From contig NZ_CP072643.1 of the NCBI RefSeq assembly GCF_018304765.1, forward strand, positions 124,001-188,000: 64,000 nt of DNA, given 5' to 3'. The first letter of the stretch is position 1, and each line of letters begins with the position of its first letter. Source of the stretch: Chloracidobacterium sp. N. GTDB lineage: Bacteria > Acidobacteriota > Blastocatellia > Chloracidobacteriales > Chloracidobacteriaceae. The position numbers were made by a program, and so were the translations under genes. The notes beneath the pieces are model-generated. The model saw only the letters and a program-made list of their open reading frames with translations. It was not told the DNA's origin and searched no databases. Below, one piece after another: positions 15,284 to 23,909 of the stretch.

Positions 15284-16834
15284 CTAGTCCGAAGTATAAG
15301 CATCATAGACAATGTATTCAGCCGTTTCCCGGACGACCGGCATCTGTCGTCTCTCCAGTGCCTCAAGCATTTCTCTGTCAGCAGATTTATGACAGTTTAT
15401 ATAGAATTTTTTATGTGATTTTCGGAAATCTTCCACATCCTCAAAACGTGGGGCGCGCGGGTTTCGTAAAAATGCGCGCAGCCCACGTTCCGGGTCTTTG
15501 GGTTGCCAATAGGTCATAATTCCAAAGACATAAACCACCTGCGGGAGTTGGTCGCGGTAGTAGTGCCTGATGGGTAGAAAACGCTGGACATTGAGGATAA
15601 CTGGTTGCGTCGGGTTGGGAAGGTCTGTGATTTCCTCAATACCCGGACGTGCCAACTGCCACGGCTGGAGGCTTACCCACAGGGTTGAGGTCGCCAGAAG
15701 CATCCAGATTCCGGCCGCGAGTATTCTGGCGGGGCGTATGGCCAGATGCCGGACGCCAAAGGTCAACAGGATGGCCAGACCAGCCACGGCCGGCAGCAGG
15801 TAGCGTGGCGTAAACATGGTTTTGCCCGTTGCCTGCATCAGCACCATCCACCCTACCGGCAACCCAAAGGTCAATACCAGCCCCAACACGAGCCATTCCG
15901 GTGCATTCCGTCGGTTGCCGGGTGATGCAGGCTCGTGTGCGGTGCGGCGCTGTCGCCACTCCCGAAGCACAACCATCCCGACCATGACCAGAAAGGCCAG
16001 GCAGGCCCAGTTGCCCAGCATCCAGCGGTAAAAATCGGGAAGCTCAAACCAGCGCAGTTCCGGTTTCCAGTAAAGAAGTTTGGACTGTTCGGTGAAAACG
16101 GGCCAGTTGTAAGCCAGAACGGCCAGCGGCACGAGCAGCGCCGCCCAGACGGCCCACCGCCACTGCCGGGTACGCCAGGTGCGGTAGGCTTCCATCAGCC
16201 ACAGGCACCCGATCGGAATCAGCGCCAGGTAGTGAAACGCCATCGCCAGGGACAGGCTGGCGCCCAGGCCGAGCCAGGCGCGACGGCAAGCCTCCGGTTT
16301 TTGGGCAAAGATGTCACCCAAGGCCAAGCACACCAGTGCCATACCAAAACAGCCGAGCATCAGTCCGTAGGGACGGGCCTCGCTGGCGTAGTACACCACG
16401 TTGGTGAACACCGGTGTCGTCATGGCCACCAGGGCCGCCGTCTGTCCGCCACCCAGCAGGCGTACCCAGAGGTGGAGCGTCACGCAGAGAACCCAGTACC
16501 TGACCATCGCCGGCAGGCGAAAAGCCCATTCGCTTTCACCGAATGCCAGTACAATCAGGCGTGTCACGGCGTGGAAAAGCGGTGGGTTTTGGTCAGCACC
16601 ACGCCACAAAAGGTCCATGACTCCGTTCCAGTCGGGCATCGTGACGACATAGAAGGTGAACAACTCATCTATCCAGAAAGGCCGAGTCACTGCCGCGTGG
16701 GCTACGTAAGGTACATACAGCGCGGTGAACAGGGCGATGATCAGCGTATCGCTGCGCGTCAGACGGCGCTCTGCGGCCGGACTGGTATCGAACTCCATAA
16801 GGCTTGTCTCAGCGGCGACCTGGACGGATGACAT
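15284..16834 (-). CDS. GT39-type polytopic membrane glycosyltransferase-like protein (paralogue A)
   Basis: About 516 residues with multiple membrane helices and the same motif series as its downstream paralogue: LYVPYVAHAAVTRPFWIDEL, NPPLFHAVTRL, VYYASEARPYGL, and a long C-terminal periplasmic tail. The acidic DE pair in the first loop is present, consistent with an active polyprenyl-phosphate-dependent glycosyltransferase. The ATG at 16834 is preceded by CAGG; the ATG at 16798 (MEFDTSP) is an alternative. The gene is followed closely by its paralogue and preceded 35 bases away by a GT87-like gene, forming a three-gene envelope-glycosylation operon. Donor and acceptor are unknown. Confidence 0.8.
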   Translation of the reverse strand: MSSVQVAAETSLMEFDTSPAAERRLTRSDTLIIALFTALYVPYVAHAAVTRPFWIDELFTFYVVTMPDWNGVMDLLWRGADQNPPLFHAVTRLIVLAFGESEWAFRLPAMVRYWVLCVTLHLWVRLLGGGQTAALVAMTTPVFTNVVYYASEARPYGLMLGCFGMALVCLALGDIFAQKPEACRRAWLGLGASLSLAMAFHYLALIPIGCLWLMEAYRTWRTRQWRWAVWAALLVPLAVLAYNWPVFTEQSKLLYWKPELRWFELPDFYRWMLGNWACLAFLVMVGMVVLREWRQRRTAHEPASPGNRRNAPEWLVLGLVLTFGLPVGWMVLMQATGKTMFTPRYLLPAVAGLAILLTFGVRHLAIRPARILAAGIWMLLATSTLWVSLQPWQLARPGIEEITDLPNPTQPVILNVQRFLPIRHYYRDQLPQVVYVFGIMTYWQPKDPERGLRAFLRNPRAPRFEDVEDFRKSHKKFYINCHKSADREMLEALERRQMPVVRETAEYIVYDAYTSD

Positions 16835-16868
16835 GCAAACCTGAAATCCACCGGGCAAACGACAGAGG

Positions 16869-18059
16869 TTACTCGGTCGTTTCCAGACGCTCCGGCAAGT
16901 CCTGTTCGGTCAGAAAGACAAGCGTCAGTGTAGCGCCCAGTCCCACCAGCGTAAAGAGCGACCACGCCTCAACCCCCAGGCGCAGAATACCCGGGACAAC
17001 CTGAAAACTGGACCACGTACACACCCCGAAGGCCACAAGCCACATCCGCTCCAGAGAATGGTTTTTCTGGCAGCGAAGCAGGATGGCAACCACCAGGGCC
17101 AATGTTGCAAAGTGCGCCACCCAACTGAGCTGGCTGCCAAGGACGCCCCACGCGCCAGCCACGGCCGCTGCCCGGTACACCGAAGTCCCCACGCCCCGGC
17201 AATGGGCCTGCCCAAGAAGAAAAAGCCCGCCGCTGCCAAGCAAGGCCACCGGCCAGTAGGGAAGCTGTCCCCCAACGCCAGCCCACCGGACAGCCCGCAA
17301 AAGCGCACCGTAGAGCGACTGGTTGCTGGCGACGGCAAAATCAAAATGCCACCCCTGAAGGATGATTTCCCGGTACCAGTCGTGCAGGATGGCCCACCTG
17401 TGGGTGCCCAGCGCCCCGCAGGACAGCGCATTGCCCAGCACCATCCACACCGCCCACCACGCAAGCAAACGCCACGCACGCCGTCCAACGAAGTATGGGA
17501 TGAGCAATGCCGGTGAAAGCTTGACGCTGACGGCCGCCGCCAGCGCCAGTCCGCCGGTTGCGGCGCGCTGCCGATGGGCATCGGCCAGCAAGGCAAAGGT
17601 CACGAGCGCGGCGATCCAGAGATTGACCTGCCCAAGCAGGAAGTTGCCAAGCAGGACGGGCCCCAGCGCCAGCCACCACCCGGCATACATCAGATTTGGG
17701 GTGGGTGTCGGCGGCAGAACCCGCTGTACCAGTCGCCATAGCCAGCCCGCGGCCAGGACGTTACCCGCAGCCCAGAGGAATGCCGCAACCGGTAGTGGAA
17801 GCCACGCCAGCGGTACCAGAAGTTGGGCAAACAGGGGTGGATAGAGATAGGGCGTGGCGGCACGGATGGGAATCTCGTAGGGATTCCCCGTCAGCCATAC
17901 CTGCCGCGCGGCAGCATAAAACACGGTGAAATCGTTGCCGTAACGCTCCGGGGTCGTGCCGCTGCGCGTGGCGCTGAACCAGCACAGCACACCGATGCCA
18001 AAGCCCCATCCCATACGGAAAAGCCACAACGATGACTTCACGTTCGAGGCGATGGGCAA
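16869..18059 (-). CDS. GT87 (DUF2029) family polyprenyl-phosphate glycosyltransferase
   Basis: A 396-residue polytopic protein with the DUF2029/GT87 layout: first helix, then GNDFTVFYAAARQVWLTGNPYE with the catalytic-type aspartate, YLYPPLFAQLL, GQVNLWIAALVTFAL and a VSVKLSPALLIPYF lysine motif. Relatives include mannosyltransferases that add sugars to lipid anchors outside the cytoplasmic membrane. It begins with TTG a few bases after the stop of the Spy/CpxP-like gene; GTG at 18041 is an alternative. It is the first gene of the run that continues into the two GT39-like paralogues, so all three probably decorate the same surface molecule. Confidence 0.82.
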   Translation of the reverse strand: MPIASNVKSSLWLFRMGWGFGIGVLCWFSATRSGTTPERYGNDFTVFYAAARQVWLTGNPYEIPIRAATPYLYPPLFAQLLVPLAWLPLPVAAFLWAAGNVLAAGWLWRLVQRVLPPTPTPNLMYAGWWLALGPVLLGNFLLGQVNLWIAALVTFALLADAHRQRAATGGLALAAAVSVKLSPALLIPYFVGRRAWRLLAWWAVWMVLGNALSCGALGTHRWAILHDWYREIILQGWHFDFAVASNQSLYGALLRAVRWAGVGGQLPYWPVALLGSGGLFLLGQAHCRGVGTSVYRAAAVAGAWGVLGSQLSWVAHFATLALVVAILLRCQKNHSLERMWLVAFGVCTWSSFQVVPGILRLGVEAWSLFTLVGLGATLTLVFLTEQDLPERLETTE

Positions 18060-18061
18060 GG

Positions 18062-18610
18062 CTATGGCGTTGGCGGCCGGCCGGGCGGACGTTGACCGGG
18101 GCGCTCCGGCGCACGGGGCTGGAATGTTCCCGGATCGGCGCGCAACTCATTGAGGATACGTACCTGGTCGGGCGTCAGAACCGTTCGGATGCGATACTGC
18201 ATCCGCGCCCGAAGCTGGGTCAGGTTGGCCTCGGCGGCAGCCAGTTCGCGGGCGCACTGCTCAACCAGTGATTCACTGGTTTCCACACTGTAGATGGCTT
18301 CCGTAAGCGCCTGGCGGCACCGGAAGACCTCACGCCGCGCTGCATTCAGGGTTGGTCCCTCCTGGCGGCGAACTTCGTGCATCTGCCGGCGCTGTTCCGG
18401 CGTCAGCCCCAACACCCGCACCAGAAGACGCGATTCGTAAAGGGCGGCCGGCAGTTCTGCCCCCTGGCGCAGGATGGCCACATCGGCGTCCGGTTCAGGC
18501 ATCGGGCGTGCTGGCTGCTGGGCAACCAGCACCCCGCCCACGACGCCCAACCACAGGCCGCTGAAAAGCAATTGGCAGAACATTCCGGTTGGCAACAAAC
18601 GTGGCATCAT
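18062..18610 (-). CDS. Exported Spy/CpxP-like (LTXXQ) protein
   Basis: A 182-residue exported protein. A signal peptide (residues 1-30, ending near VLVAQQP) is followed by a mostly helical region containing two LTXXQ-type motifs, LTPEQRRQM at about residue 90 and LTPDQVRIL at about residue 155, as in Spy, CpxP and ZraP proteins. The charged helices between them suggest the cradle-shaped dimer of that family, which acts as a periplasmic chaperone or metal-sensing adaptor. The C-terminus is a Pro/Arg-rich tail (PERPGQRPPGRPPTP). It lies just upstream of the GT87-like gene and divergent from htrA, an envelope-stress protease, which fits a shared stress role. Confidence 0.72.
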   Translation of the reverse strand: MMPRLLPTGMFCQLLFSGLWLGVVGGVLVAQQPARPMPEPDADVAILRQGAELPAALYESRLLVRVLGLTPEQRRQMHEVRRQEGPTLNAARREVFRCRQALTEAIYSVETSESLVEQCARELAAAEANLTQLRARMQYRIRTVLTPDQVRILNELRADPGTFQPRAPERPGQRPPGRPPTP

Positions 18611-18818
18611 GGCTTGTGTTCAGTTCGTTTGGTGTGGGTTTGAAATACCTGCCACCATGGAGACCCAGCCGGGGGAAAAAGTCGGAAAAATTCTCACCGT
18701 GACCCCGCGGGGAAACGGCATGATAGGCGACAACCATCGTTGACAGTCGGGTTGCATGCGCCCCACACTCGGTTGTCTCCCTCCCATCACTTATCACTCC
18801 CCATTGGACGTGGCCCCT

Positions 18819-20330
18819 ATGCAGATACGTCGCAAGTTGCTTGGTTTTGCTCTCCAGTCGGTGTTCGTTGCCTCTATCGGATTTGCGCTGGTGGTGAGCG
18901 GCTGGATGGTGCTCGCCCGGACCGCACGCCCGGCGGCTCCCGACCTGTCAAAGCTCTCCATCGTGTCACACCGGGGAGAGCCGCTCAACGGCGCGGCGGC
19001 TGACCTTTCCACGGTTTTTCGGAAGGTTGGCAAGCTTGTCAAGCCATCGGTGGTCAGCCTCCGGGTCGTCGAGACCGTTTCCACCGAGTCGCTGGGGCTG
19101 GGGCGGAACCATCCGCCGATTCCGGGAATGGAGGACGGACTCAAACAGCGTGGCTCTGGCTCCGGGTTCATCATCAGTCCCGACGGATACATCGTCACCA
19201 ACGAACACGTTGTCGGCAAAGCTGACAAAATCCGGGTGACGTTTGACGACGGCCGGCAGGTGCTGGCCAAGCTGGTCGGCGTGGATGCGGCCACCGATCT
19301 GGCCGTGATCAAGGTTGACCTGACGGGACTGACGCCGGTGACGCTTGGCGATCCGTCGGAAATGGAGCAGGGGGACTGGGTGATGGCGATTGGTGCGCCC
19401 TTCGGCCTCGAACAAACCCTGACGGTGGGCGTCATCAGCGCCACGGGACGCAACCTGCCGAGTTCCCGCGCCAACCGGTTTGCGCAGTACAACAACTATC
19501 TGCAAACCGATGCCTCCATCAATCCGGGCAATTCCGGGGGGCCCCTGCTCAACCTGCGGGGGGAAGTCATTGGCGTCAACACCATGATTCTTTCCGAGTC
19601 AGGCGGCAGTGAAGGCATCGGATTTGCCATTCCTTCCGATCTCGTCGAACGCATCTGCCGCAAGCTCATTCTGGAAGGGCGGGTGCGCCGGGGTTGGCTT
19701 GGCGTGAGCCTGCCGGTTCAGCCGCTGACCGACGCCCAGGCCAAATCGCTGGGCCTGCCCAATACCGAAGGGGCACTGGTCCAGGATACGGTCGGCCCCG
19801 ACAGCCCGGCGGCGCGCGCCGGTTTGCGGAGCGGAGATTTCATCGTGCGTTTCGACGGCATGCCCATCCGCAATGAGCGCGAACTGACGGGCAAGGTCGC
19901 TGAAACTGAAGTCGGGAAAACGGTGACGGTCGAGTTCATCCGGGATGGACAGCGCCAGCAAACGCAGGTGACGATTGATGAACGCCCGGCCGCCGAAACG
20001 GCGATGCAGCCAACGCCCAAAACCGACGCTGCTCAGGACGCCAACCTGCTGGGTCTGAAGGTGGCGCCGCTTCCGGCTGATCTCGTCTCCAAACTGCGCC
20101 GTCCCGAAGGGGTTTTGGTTGAAGCCGTACGTCCCGCCAGTCCGGCTGACGAAGCCGGCCTGGTCAAGGGGATGGTGCTGCACAGCCTGAACCGGCGTCC
20201 GGTCAAGTCGCCCGAAGACATGGCGCAACTCACCCAGAACCTGCGCCTCGGTGAAACCGTGGTGCTCGAAGTCGAAGTGCAGCTCAACGGCCGGTGGGAG
20301 TTCCGCTTCATCTCGGTCAATATCGAGTAG
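18819..20330 (+). CDS. htrA: HtrA/DegP-type periplasmic serine protease
   Basis: A trypsin-like periplasmic protease/chaperone of about 503 residues. The start at 18819 gives MQIRRKLLGF plus one membrane segment (residues 10-33) that may be a signal anchor. The catalytic triad is visible as H130 (TNEHVVG), D160 (AATDLAVI) and S239 (NPGNSGGPL). Two PDZ domains follow, starting about residues 300 and 410, each with the Gly-Leu rich ligand groove (for example PAARAGLRSGDFI and PADEAGLVKGMVL). Such proteins degrade misfolded envelope proteins. It diverges from the Spy/CpxP-like gene and ends at a strong bidirectional terminator. The ATG at 18756 would add a 21-residue unsupported extension. Confidence 0.95.
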   Translation: MQIRRKLLGFALQSVFVASIGFALVVSGWMVLARTARPAAPDLSKLSIVSHRGEPLNGAAADLSTVFRKVGKLVKPSVVSLRVVETVSTESLGLGRNHPPIPGMEDGLKQRGSGSGFIISPDGYIVTNEHVVGKADKIRVTFDDGRQVLAKLVGVDAATDLAVIKVDLTGLTPVTLGDPSEMEQGDWVMAIGAPFGLEQTLTVGVISATGRNLPSSRANRFAQYNNYLQTDASINPGNSGGPLLNLRGEVIGVNTMILSESGGSEGIGFAIPSDLVERICRKLILEGRVRRGWLGVSLPVQPLTDAQAKSLGLPNTEGALVQDTVGPDSPAARAGLRSGDFIVRFDGMPIRNERELTGKVAETEVGKTVTVEFIRDGQRQQTQVTIDERPAAETAMQPTPKTDAAQDANLLGLKVAPLPADLVSKLRRPEGVLVEAVRPASPADEAGLVKGMVLHSLNRRPVKSPEDMAQLTQNLRLGETVVLEVEVQLNGRWEFRFISVNIE

Positions 20331-20369
20331 CCGGAGCGCACGGCCGGCAGACCGGCTACGTGAAAAGAT

Positions 20370-20400
20370 AAAGGGGTGGGGAATTCGTCCCCACCCCTTT
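20370..20400. terminator. Strong bidirectional intrinsic terminator
   Basis: A 13-bp perfect stem AAAGGGGTGGGGA/TCCCCACCCCTTT with loop ATTCG, flanked by T-runs in both readings. It lies 40 bases after the htrA stop and 33 bases after the end of the convergent TonB-receptor gene, so it serves both. Confidence 0.92.
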
Positions 20401-20432
20401 TGACGTTGCCGGCGTCTGGTTGCCGGTGACGG

Positions 20433-23400
20433 TCAGAAGCTGTACTTGAACGCAAACTGAATGAGCCGCGGCCCCGTCGAAGTCGAGAGGATGCGCCCGA
20501 AGTTCGGGTTCAACGGCGCGCCGCCCGGCGTGATGGGCGCTCCGGTGCTGACCGGATTGGCGAAGTTCGTCTGGTTGAAGGCATTGAAGAATTCCGTGCG
20601 GAATTCAACCCGCTGCCGTTCACCAATCGGGAAGAACTTGACGATGGAGATGTCACTGTTGGCCTGCGCCGGGCCGCGCAGAATGTTGCGGCCGGTGTTG
20701 CCAAAGTTGCCAACGCCCGTCGCGACGACAAACGCACCCGTGTTGAAGTAGCTGTCCAGCCGGCTGCGCACATCCCCGCTGCGCGCGGCGCTGCCCCGGA
20801 AGCCGGGGATGAAGTCCGCCCGCGAGGCATCGAACAGTCCGCGCCCCGAAATCACGTTGAAGGGCAGTCCTGACTGGACGATGGACACCACAGCAATCTG
20901 CCAGTCGTTGACCAGGTATTTCAGCGCCCCGTCGCCCTGATAGAACTTCGGCAGGTCATAGACGAAGCTGGCCACGACGCGGTGCCGCCGGTCAAAGTCT
21001 GCCGTCCCGCGCGTTCCGGCAAAGGTGGCCTGGTCGCCCACGTCGGCCGACACGTCGCTCGTCCCGGCGGAAGTGATCTGCCCGGAGTAGTTGTCAATCG
21101 TGTGTGACCACGTGTAGGCAAACAACCCCTGAAGCCCCTTGGCCAGCCGCCGCGTCACGCTGATTTGCAACGAGTTGTAGCTGGAGTTGGCGGTTGTTTC
21201 CTGGGCGTGGACGCCAAAACCGATGGTTGGAATCGTCGAAAACAGCGGGCTGAGGGTGAACGTCCCGACCGCATTCGGCGAGGTCGTCTGGTTGAGGTTG
21301 CGGAAGCGCGTCAATTTGCGGCCAACCGAGCCGACATAGGCGATTTCAAGCTGGGTGTCCTTGATGAACTCCCACTGCACGCCGAAGGAATACTGCTGAA
21401 TGTAGGGCGTGCGCAGGTTGCGGTTGACGTAAATGCCCTGCACCGGAATGACGATGTTGGGCTGGTTGGTCGGTCCCACCGGCAGCAAGGGGTTGAACAG
21501 GTCATTCGGTACGGTGAAGGGGAAACCGACCGGGTACTGCTGCGGAATCGGCACGAACGGGTTGGCCAGCGGCCGCGAAAACTGCGCCAGCGCCAGTGTG
21601 TAGTAGGGATAGGTCAGCCCCTGGTTGTTGACGACGCGCGAGTTCGGACGGTCGTAGTAGATGCCGTAGCCACCCCGGATGACGAACCGGTTGCTGTCGA
21701 GCGGCCGAAAGGCAAACCCAATCCGGGGTGCAACGTTGTTGCGGTCGGGCGGCACGAGTCCCCGCTCGACTTTGGGCACATTGGGAATGCCGGGGCTGGC
21801 ATTGCCGGCCTGCAGAAAGCCGTTGCCGGGGGCGTTGGCACGGAAGCGCGCCGGATCGAAAGTCACGAAGCGGCCTTCGGTGTCAAAAAAGGGTCCAAAG
21901 TAGTCGTACCGGACGCCAAGGTTGAGGGTCAGGCGCGGGTGAATCTTCCAGTCGTCCTGGAAGAACAACGCGAAGTCATGCGCCCGCACCTGCCGTTTGG
22001 CCGATCCGGGGCCGATAATCGAAAACACCGGATTGAAGCCCGGAAAAGCATCCGCCACGAGAAATTCCGTGAAGGCATCGCGCCGTCCCGGTGTAAAGAG
22101 CGGCGCCAGGGCCGCCAGATTGGTCAGCGCGCCGGTGAAGGTGATGGCGCCACGGGCAAAGACATCGAAATCCACCCGCACCCGGTTGTAACGGTACTCA
22201 CCCCCGAACTTCATGGCGTGATTGCCGGTGGTGTAGGTCACGGTGTCGCCGGCCGTGAGGGTGTCCGCCTGGTTGTCGCTGGCCGAAAAACCGGAGGGCC
22301 CGGCGGTGAAGAAATTGGTCAGCCCGATGGCGGGCATGCCGGGGAAGCGGCCGCGATTGGGCGAGTTGATGCCAAACTGATTGGCTGTGAACGGTTCGGT
22401 CGGCGTCGCTTTTGCCGGAATGATGTTGAAGCCAAAGCGCGCCTCGTTGATGAAGCCACTGGCAAACACGTGCGTATCGGTGACGGAAAGGAAGCGGTTG
22501 TTGGCGTCTGTCCGCACCGGATAGCCCGGCGTCTGAAGGGCATTGGCCAACCCGAACTGATTGAACAACCCCTGGTCAGTCCGGTTGTTGGCAAAGAAGA
22601 ACTTGACGGCCAGCCGGTTGGCGTTGCCGAGCTGGGCATCCACGTTTGCATTGAACTGTTCTTCCCGGAATTTCGAGAGCGTCGGCAGGATGCGCGCAAT
22701 CTGCCCGTTGCCCGACGGAATAAGGAAAGAGCCATCGGGATAACGCGCCTGGAGCAGACGGCGGGCCACCGGGTTGACAAAACCAAGCTGTCCGAACGCG
22801 GCCAGTCCGGGGGCGCGGGCACGGGACAGTGCCGCCAGCGCCGCATCCGAACGGTCATCGGTCAGGTCGGGCGGCGTGCCGACCACCGCCAGGCTGTTGG
22901 TCAACGACGTACCGTTGGTTTCACGGGTGCCCTGGTAGGAGCCGAAAAACCAGAGCCGGTCCTTGATGATGGGACCGCCGAGCGTGCCGCCGTACTGGTA
23001 GCGTTCGTTGGTGGGACGATCGATGCCCTGGCGCTTGAGGAAGAAGTTGTTGGCGTTGAGCGAGGTGTCGCGCAGGAAAAAGTAGGCATTGCCGTGAAAC
23101 TCGTTTGTGCCCGACTTCGTCACGGCGGTGACGATGCCGCCCGCATTGCGTCCGGCCGAGGCATCGTACTGGCTGGTCAGCACGATGAACTCCTGAAGCG
23201 AGTCCGTGGCGGGAACAGCCAGATTGGGCGTCGAACCCGTCCCAATCGAGTTGGCGTCAATCCCGTTGATGAGCACCGAGTTGCTCGTCGTCCGCTGGCC
23301 GTTGACGTTGATGGCCGTGTCGCCGCGTCCGACTTCTGACGTGTTGGTGATGTTGGCCGAAGTGCCGGCGCTGAGCGTCAGAAGCTGCTGGAAGTTGCGG

Positions 23401-23855
23401 GTTGGAAGCGGCAACTGACGCAGGCTGCGCTCCTCGATGACGCGCCCCTGGCTGGATGAGTCCGTCCGCACCAGCGGCCCTTCGGCAGTGACGACAATGA
23501 CTTCGCCGCTGACATCGCCAACCTGCAGGGTGAGGTCAGCAACCGTGTTTTCAGTGATGCGGACGGGAACGCCGTCCAGAACCGTTTTCTGGAAGTTGGC
23601 GGCCGTGGCCTCAACCCGGTAGATGCCGGGTGGAAGCAGCGGCACGGTATAGGTGCCGGTATCGCCCGTCGTCACCGTCCGGGTCGTGCCCGTGCCTTTC
23701 TGAATGACGGTGACGGTCGCACCGGAAACAACGGCACCCGATGGATCGGTCACGGTGCCGCTCAACTGTCCGGTCGAGACCTGCCCAAAGACGGGCAGTG
23801 CGGCCAGGCAGCCAATGAAAAGCGCCAGACAAAGGCGCAAAAGTCGGTTGCACAT
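20433..23855 (-). CDS. Large TonB-dependent receptor with N-terminal carboxypeptidase-like domain
   Basis: A 1140-residue outer-membrane protein. A signal peptide (MCNRLLRLCLALFIG, cleavage near VFGQVS) is followed by a Cna/carboxypeptidase-regulatory-like beta-sandwich at residues 25-110 (GTVTDPSGAVVSGATVTV). The plug domain runs about 115-240 (RSLRQLPLPTRNFQQLL, GQRTTSNSVLINGIDAN), and a 22-strand barrel fills the rest, ending with the outer-membrane signal LIQFAFKYSF. This Oar-like architecture is expanded in Acidobacteriota. The substrate cannot be told. AAGGAG lies ten bases before the ATG. It is transcribed alone, with the acyl-CoA ligase operon starting upstream in the same direction and the htrA gene converging. 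Confidence 0.95.
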   Translation of the reverse strand: MCNRLLRLCLALFIGCLAALPVFGQVSTGQLSGTVTDPSGAVVSGATVTVIQKGTGTTRTVTTGDTGTYTVPLLPPGIYRVEATAANFQKTVLDGVPVRITENTVADLTLQVGDVSGEVIVVTAEGPLVRTDSSSQGRVIEERSLRQLPLPTRNFQQLLTLSAGTSANITNTSEVGRGDTAINVNGQRTTSNSVLINGIDANSIGTGSTPNLAVPATDSLQEFIVLTSQYDASAGRNAGGIVTAVTKSGTNEFHGNAYFFLRDTSLNANNFFLKRQGIDRPTNERYQYGGTLGGPIIKDRLWFFGSYQGTRETNGTSLTNSLAVVGTPPDLTDDRSDAALAALSRARAPGLAAFGQLGFVNPVARRLLQARYPDGSFLIPSGNGQIARILPTLSKFREEQFNANVDAQLGNANRLAVKFFFANNRTDQGLFNQFGLANALQTPGYPVRTDANNRFLSVTDTHVFASGFINEARFGFNIIPAKATPTEPFTANQFGINSPNRGRFPGMPAIGLTNFFTAGPSGFSASDNQADTLTAGDTVTYTTGNHAMKFGGEYRYNRVRVDFDVFARGAITFTGALTNLAALAPLFTPGRRDAFTEFLVADAFPGFNPVFSIIGPGSAKRQVRAHDFALFFQDDWKIHPRLTLNLGVRYDYFGPFFDTEGRFVTFDPARFRANAPGNGFLQAGNASPGIPNVPKVERGLVPPDRNNVAPRIGFAFRPLDSNRFVIRGGYGIYYDRPNSRVVNNQGLTYPYYTLALAQFSRPLANPFVPIPQQYPVGFPFTVPNDLFNPLLPVGPTNQPNIVIPVQGIYVNRNLRTPYIQQYSFGVQWEFIKDTQLEIAYVGSVGRKLTRFRNLNQTTSPNAVGTFTLSPLFSTIPTIGFGVHAQETTANSSYNSLQISVTRRLAKGLQGLFAYTWSHTIDNYSGQITSAGTSDVSADVGDQATFAGTRGTADFDRRHRVVASFVYDLPKFYQGDGALKYLVNDWQIAVVSIVQSGLPFNVISGRGLFDASRADFIPGFRGSAARSGDVRSRLDSYFNTGAFVVATGVGNFGNTGRNILRGPAQANSDISIVKFFPIGERQRVEFRTEFFNAFNQTNFANPVSTGAPITPGGAPLNPNFGRILSTSTGPRLIQFAFKYSF

Positions 23856-23909
23856 GGGGGTGAACTCCTTACTCCTGAGTGAACTGGTAGGGATTTTTTC
23901 CAGGATGGT

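Noticed and set aside
21165-23339. A 724-codon open frame antisense to the first TonB receptor
   Set aside because: It lacks any domain or signal and follows the codon shadow of a long GC-rich gene whose own domains are clear.
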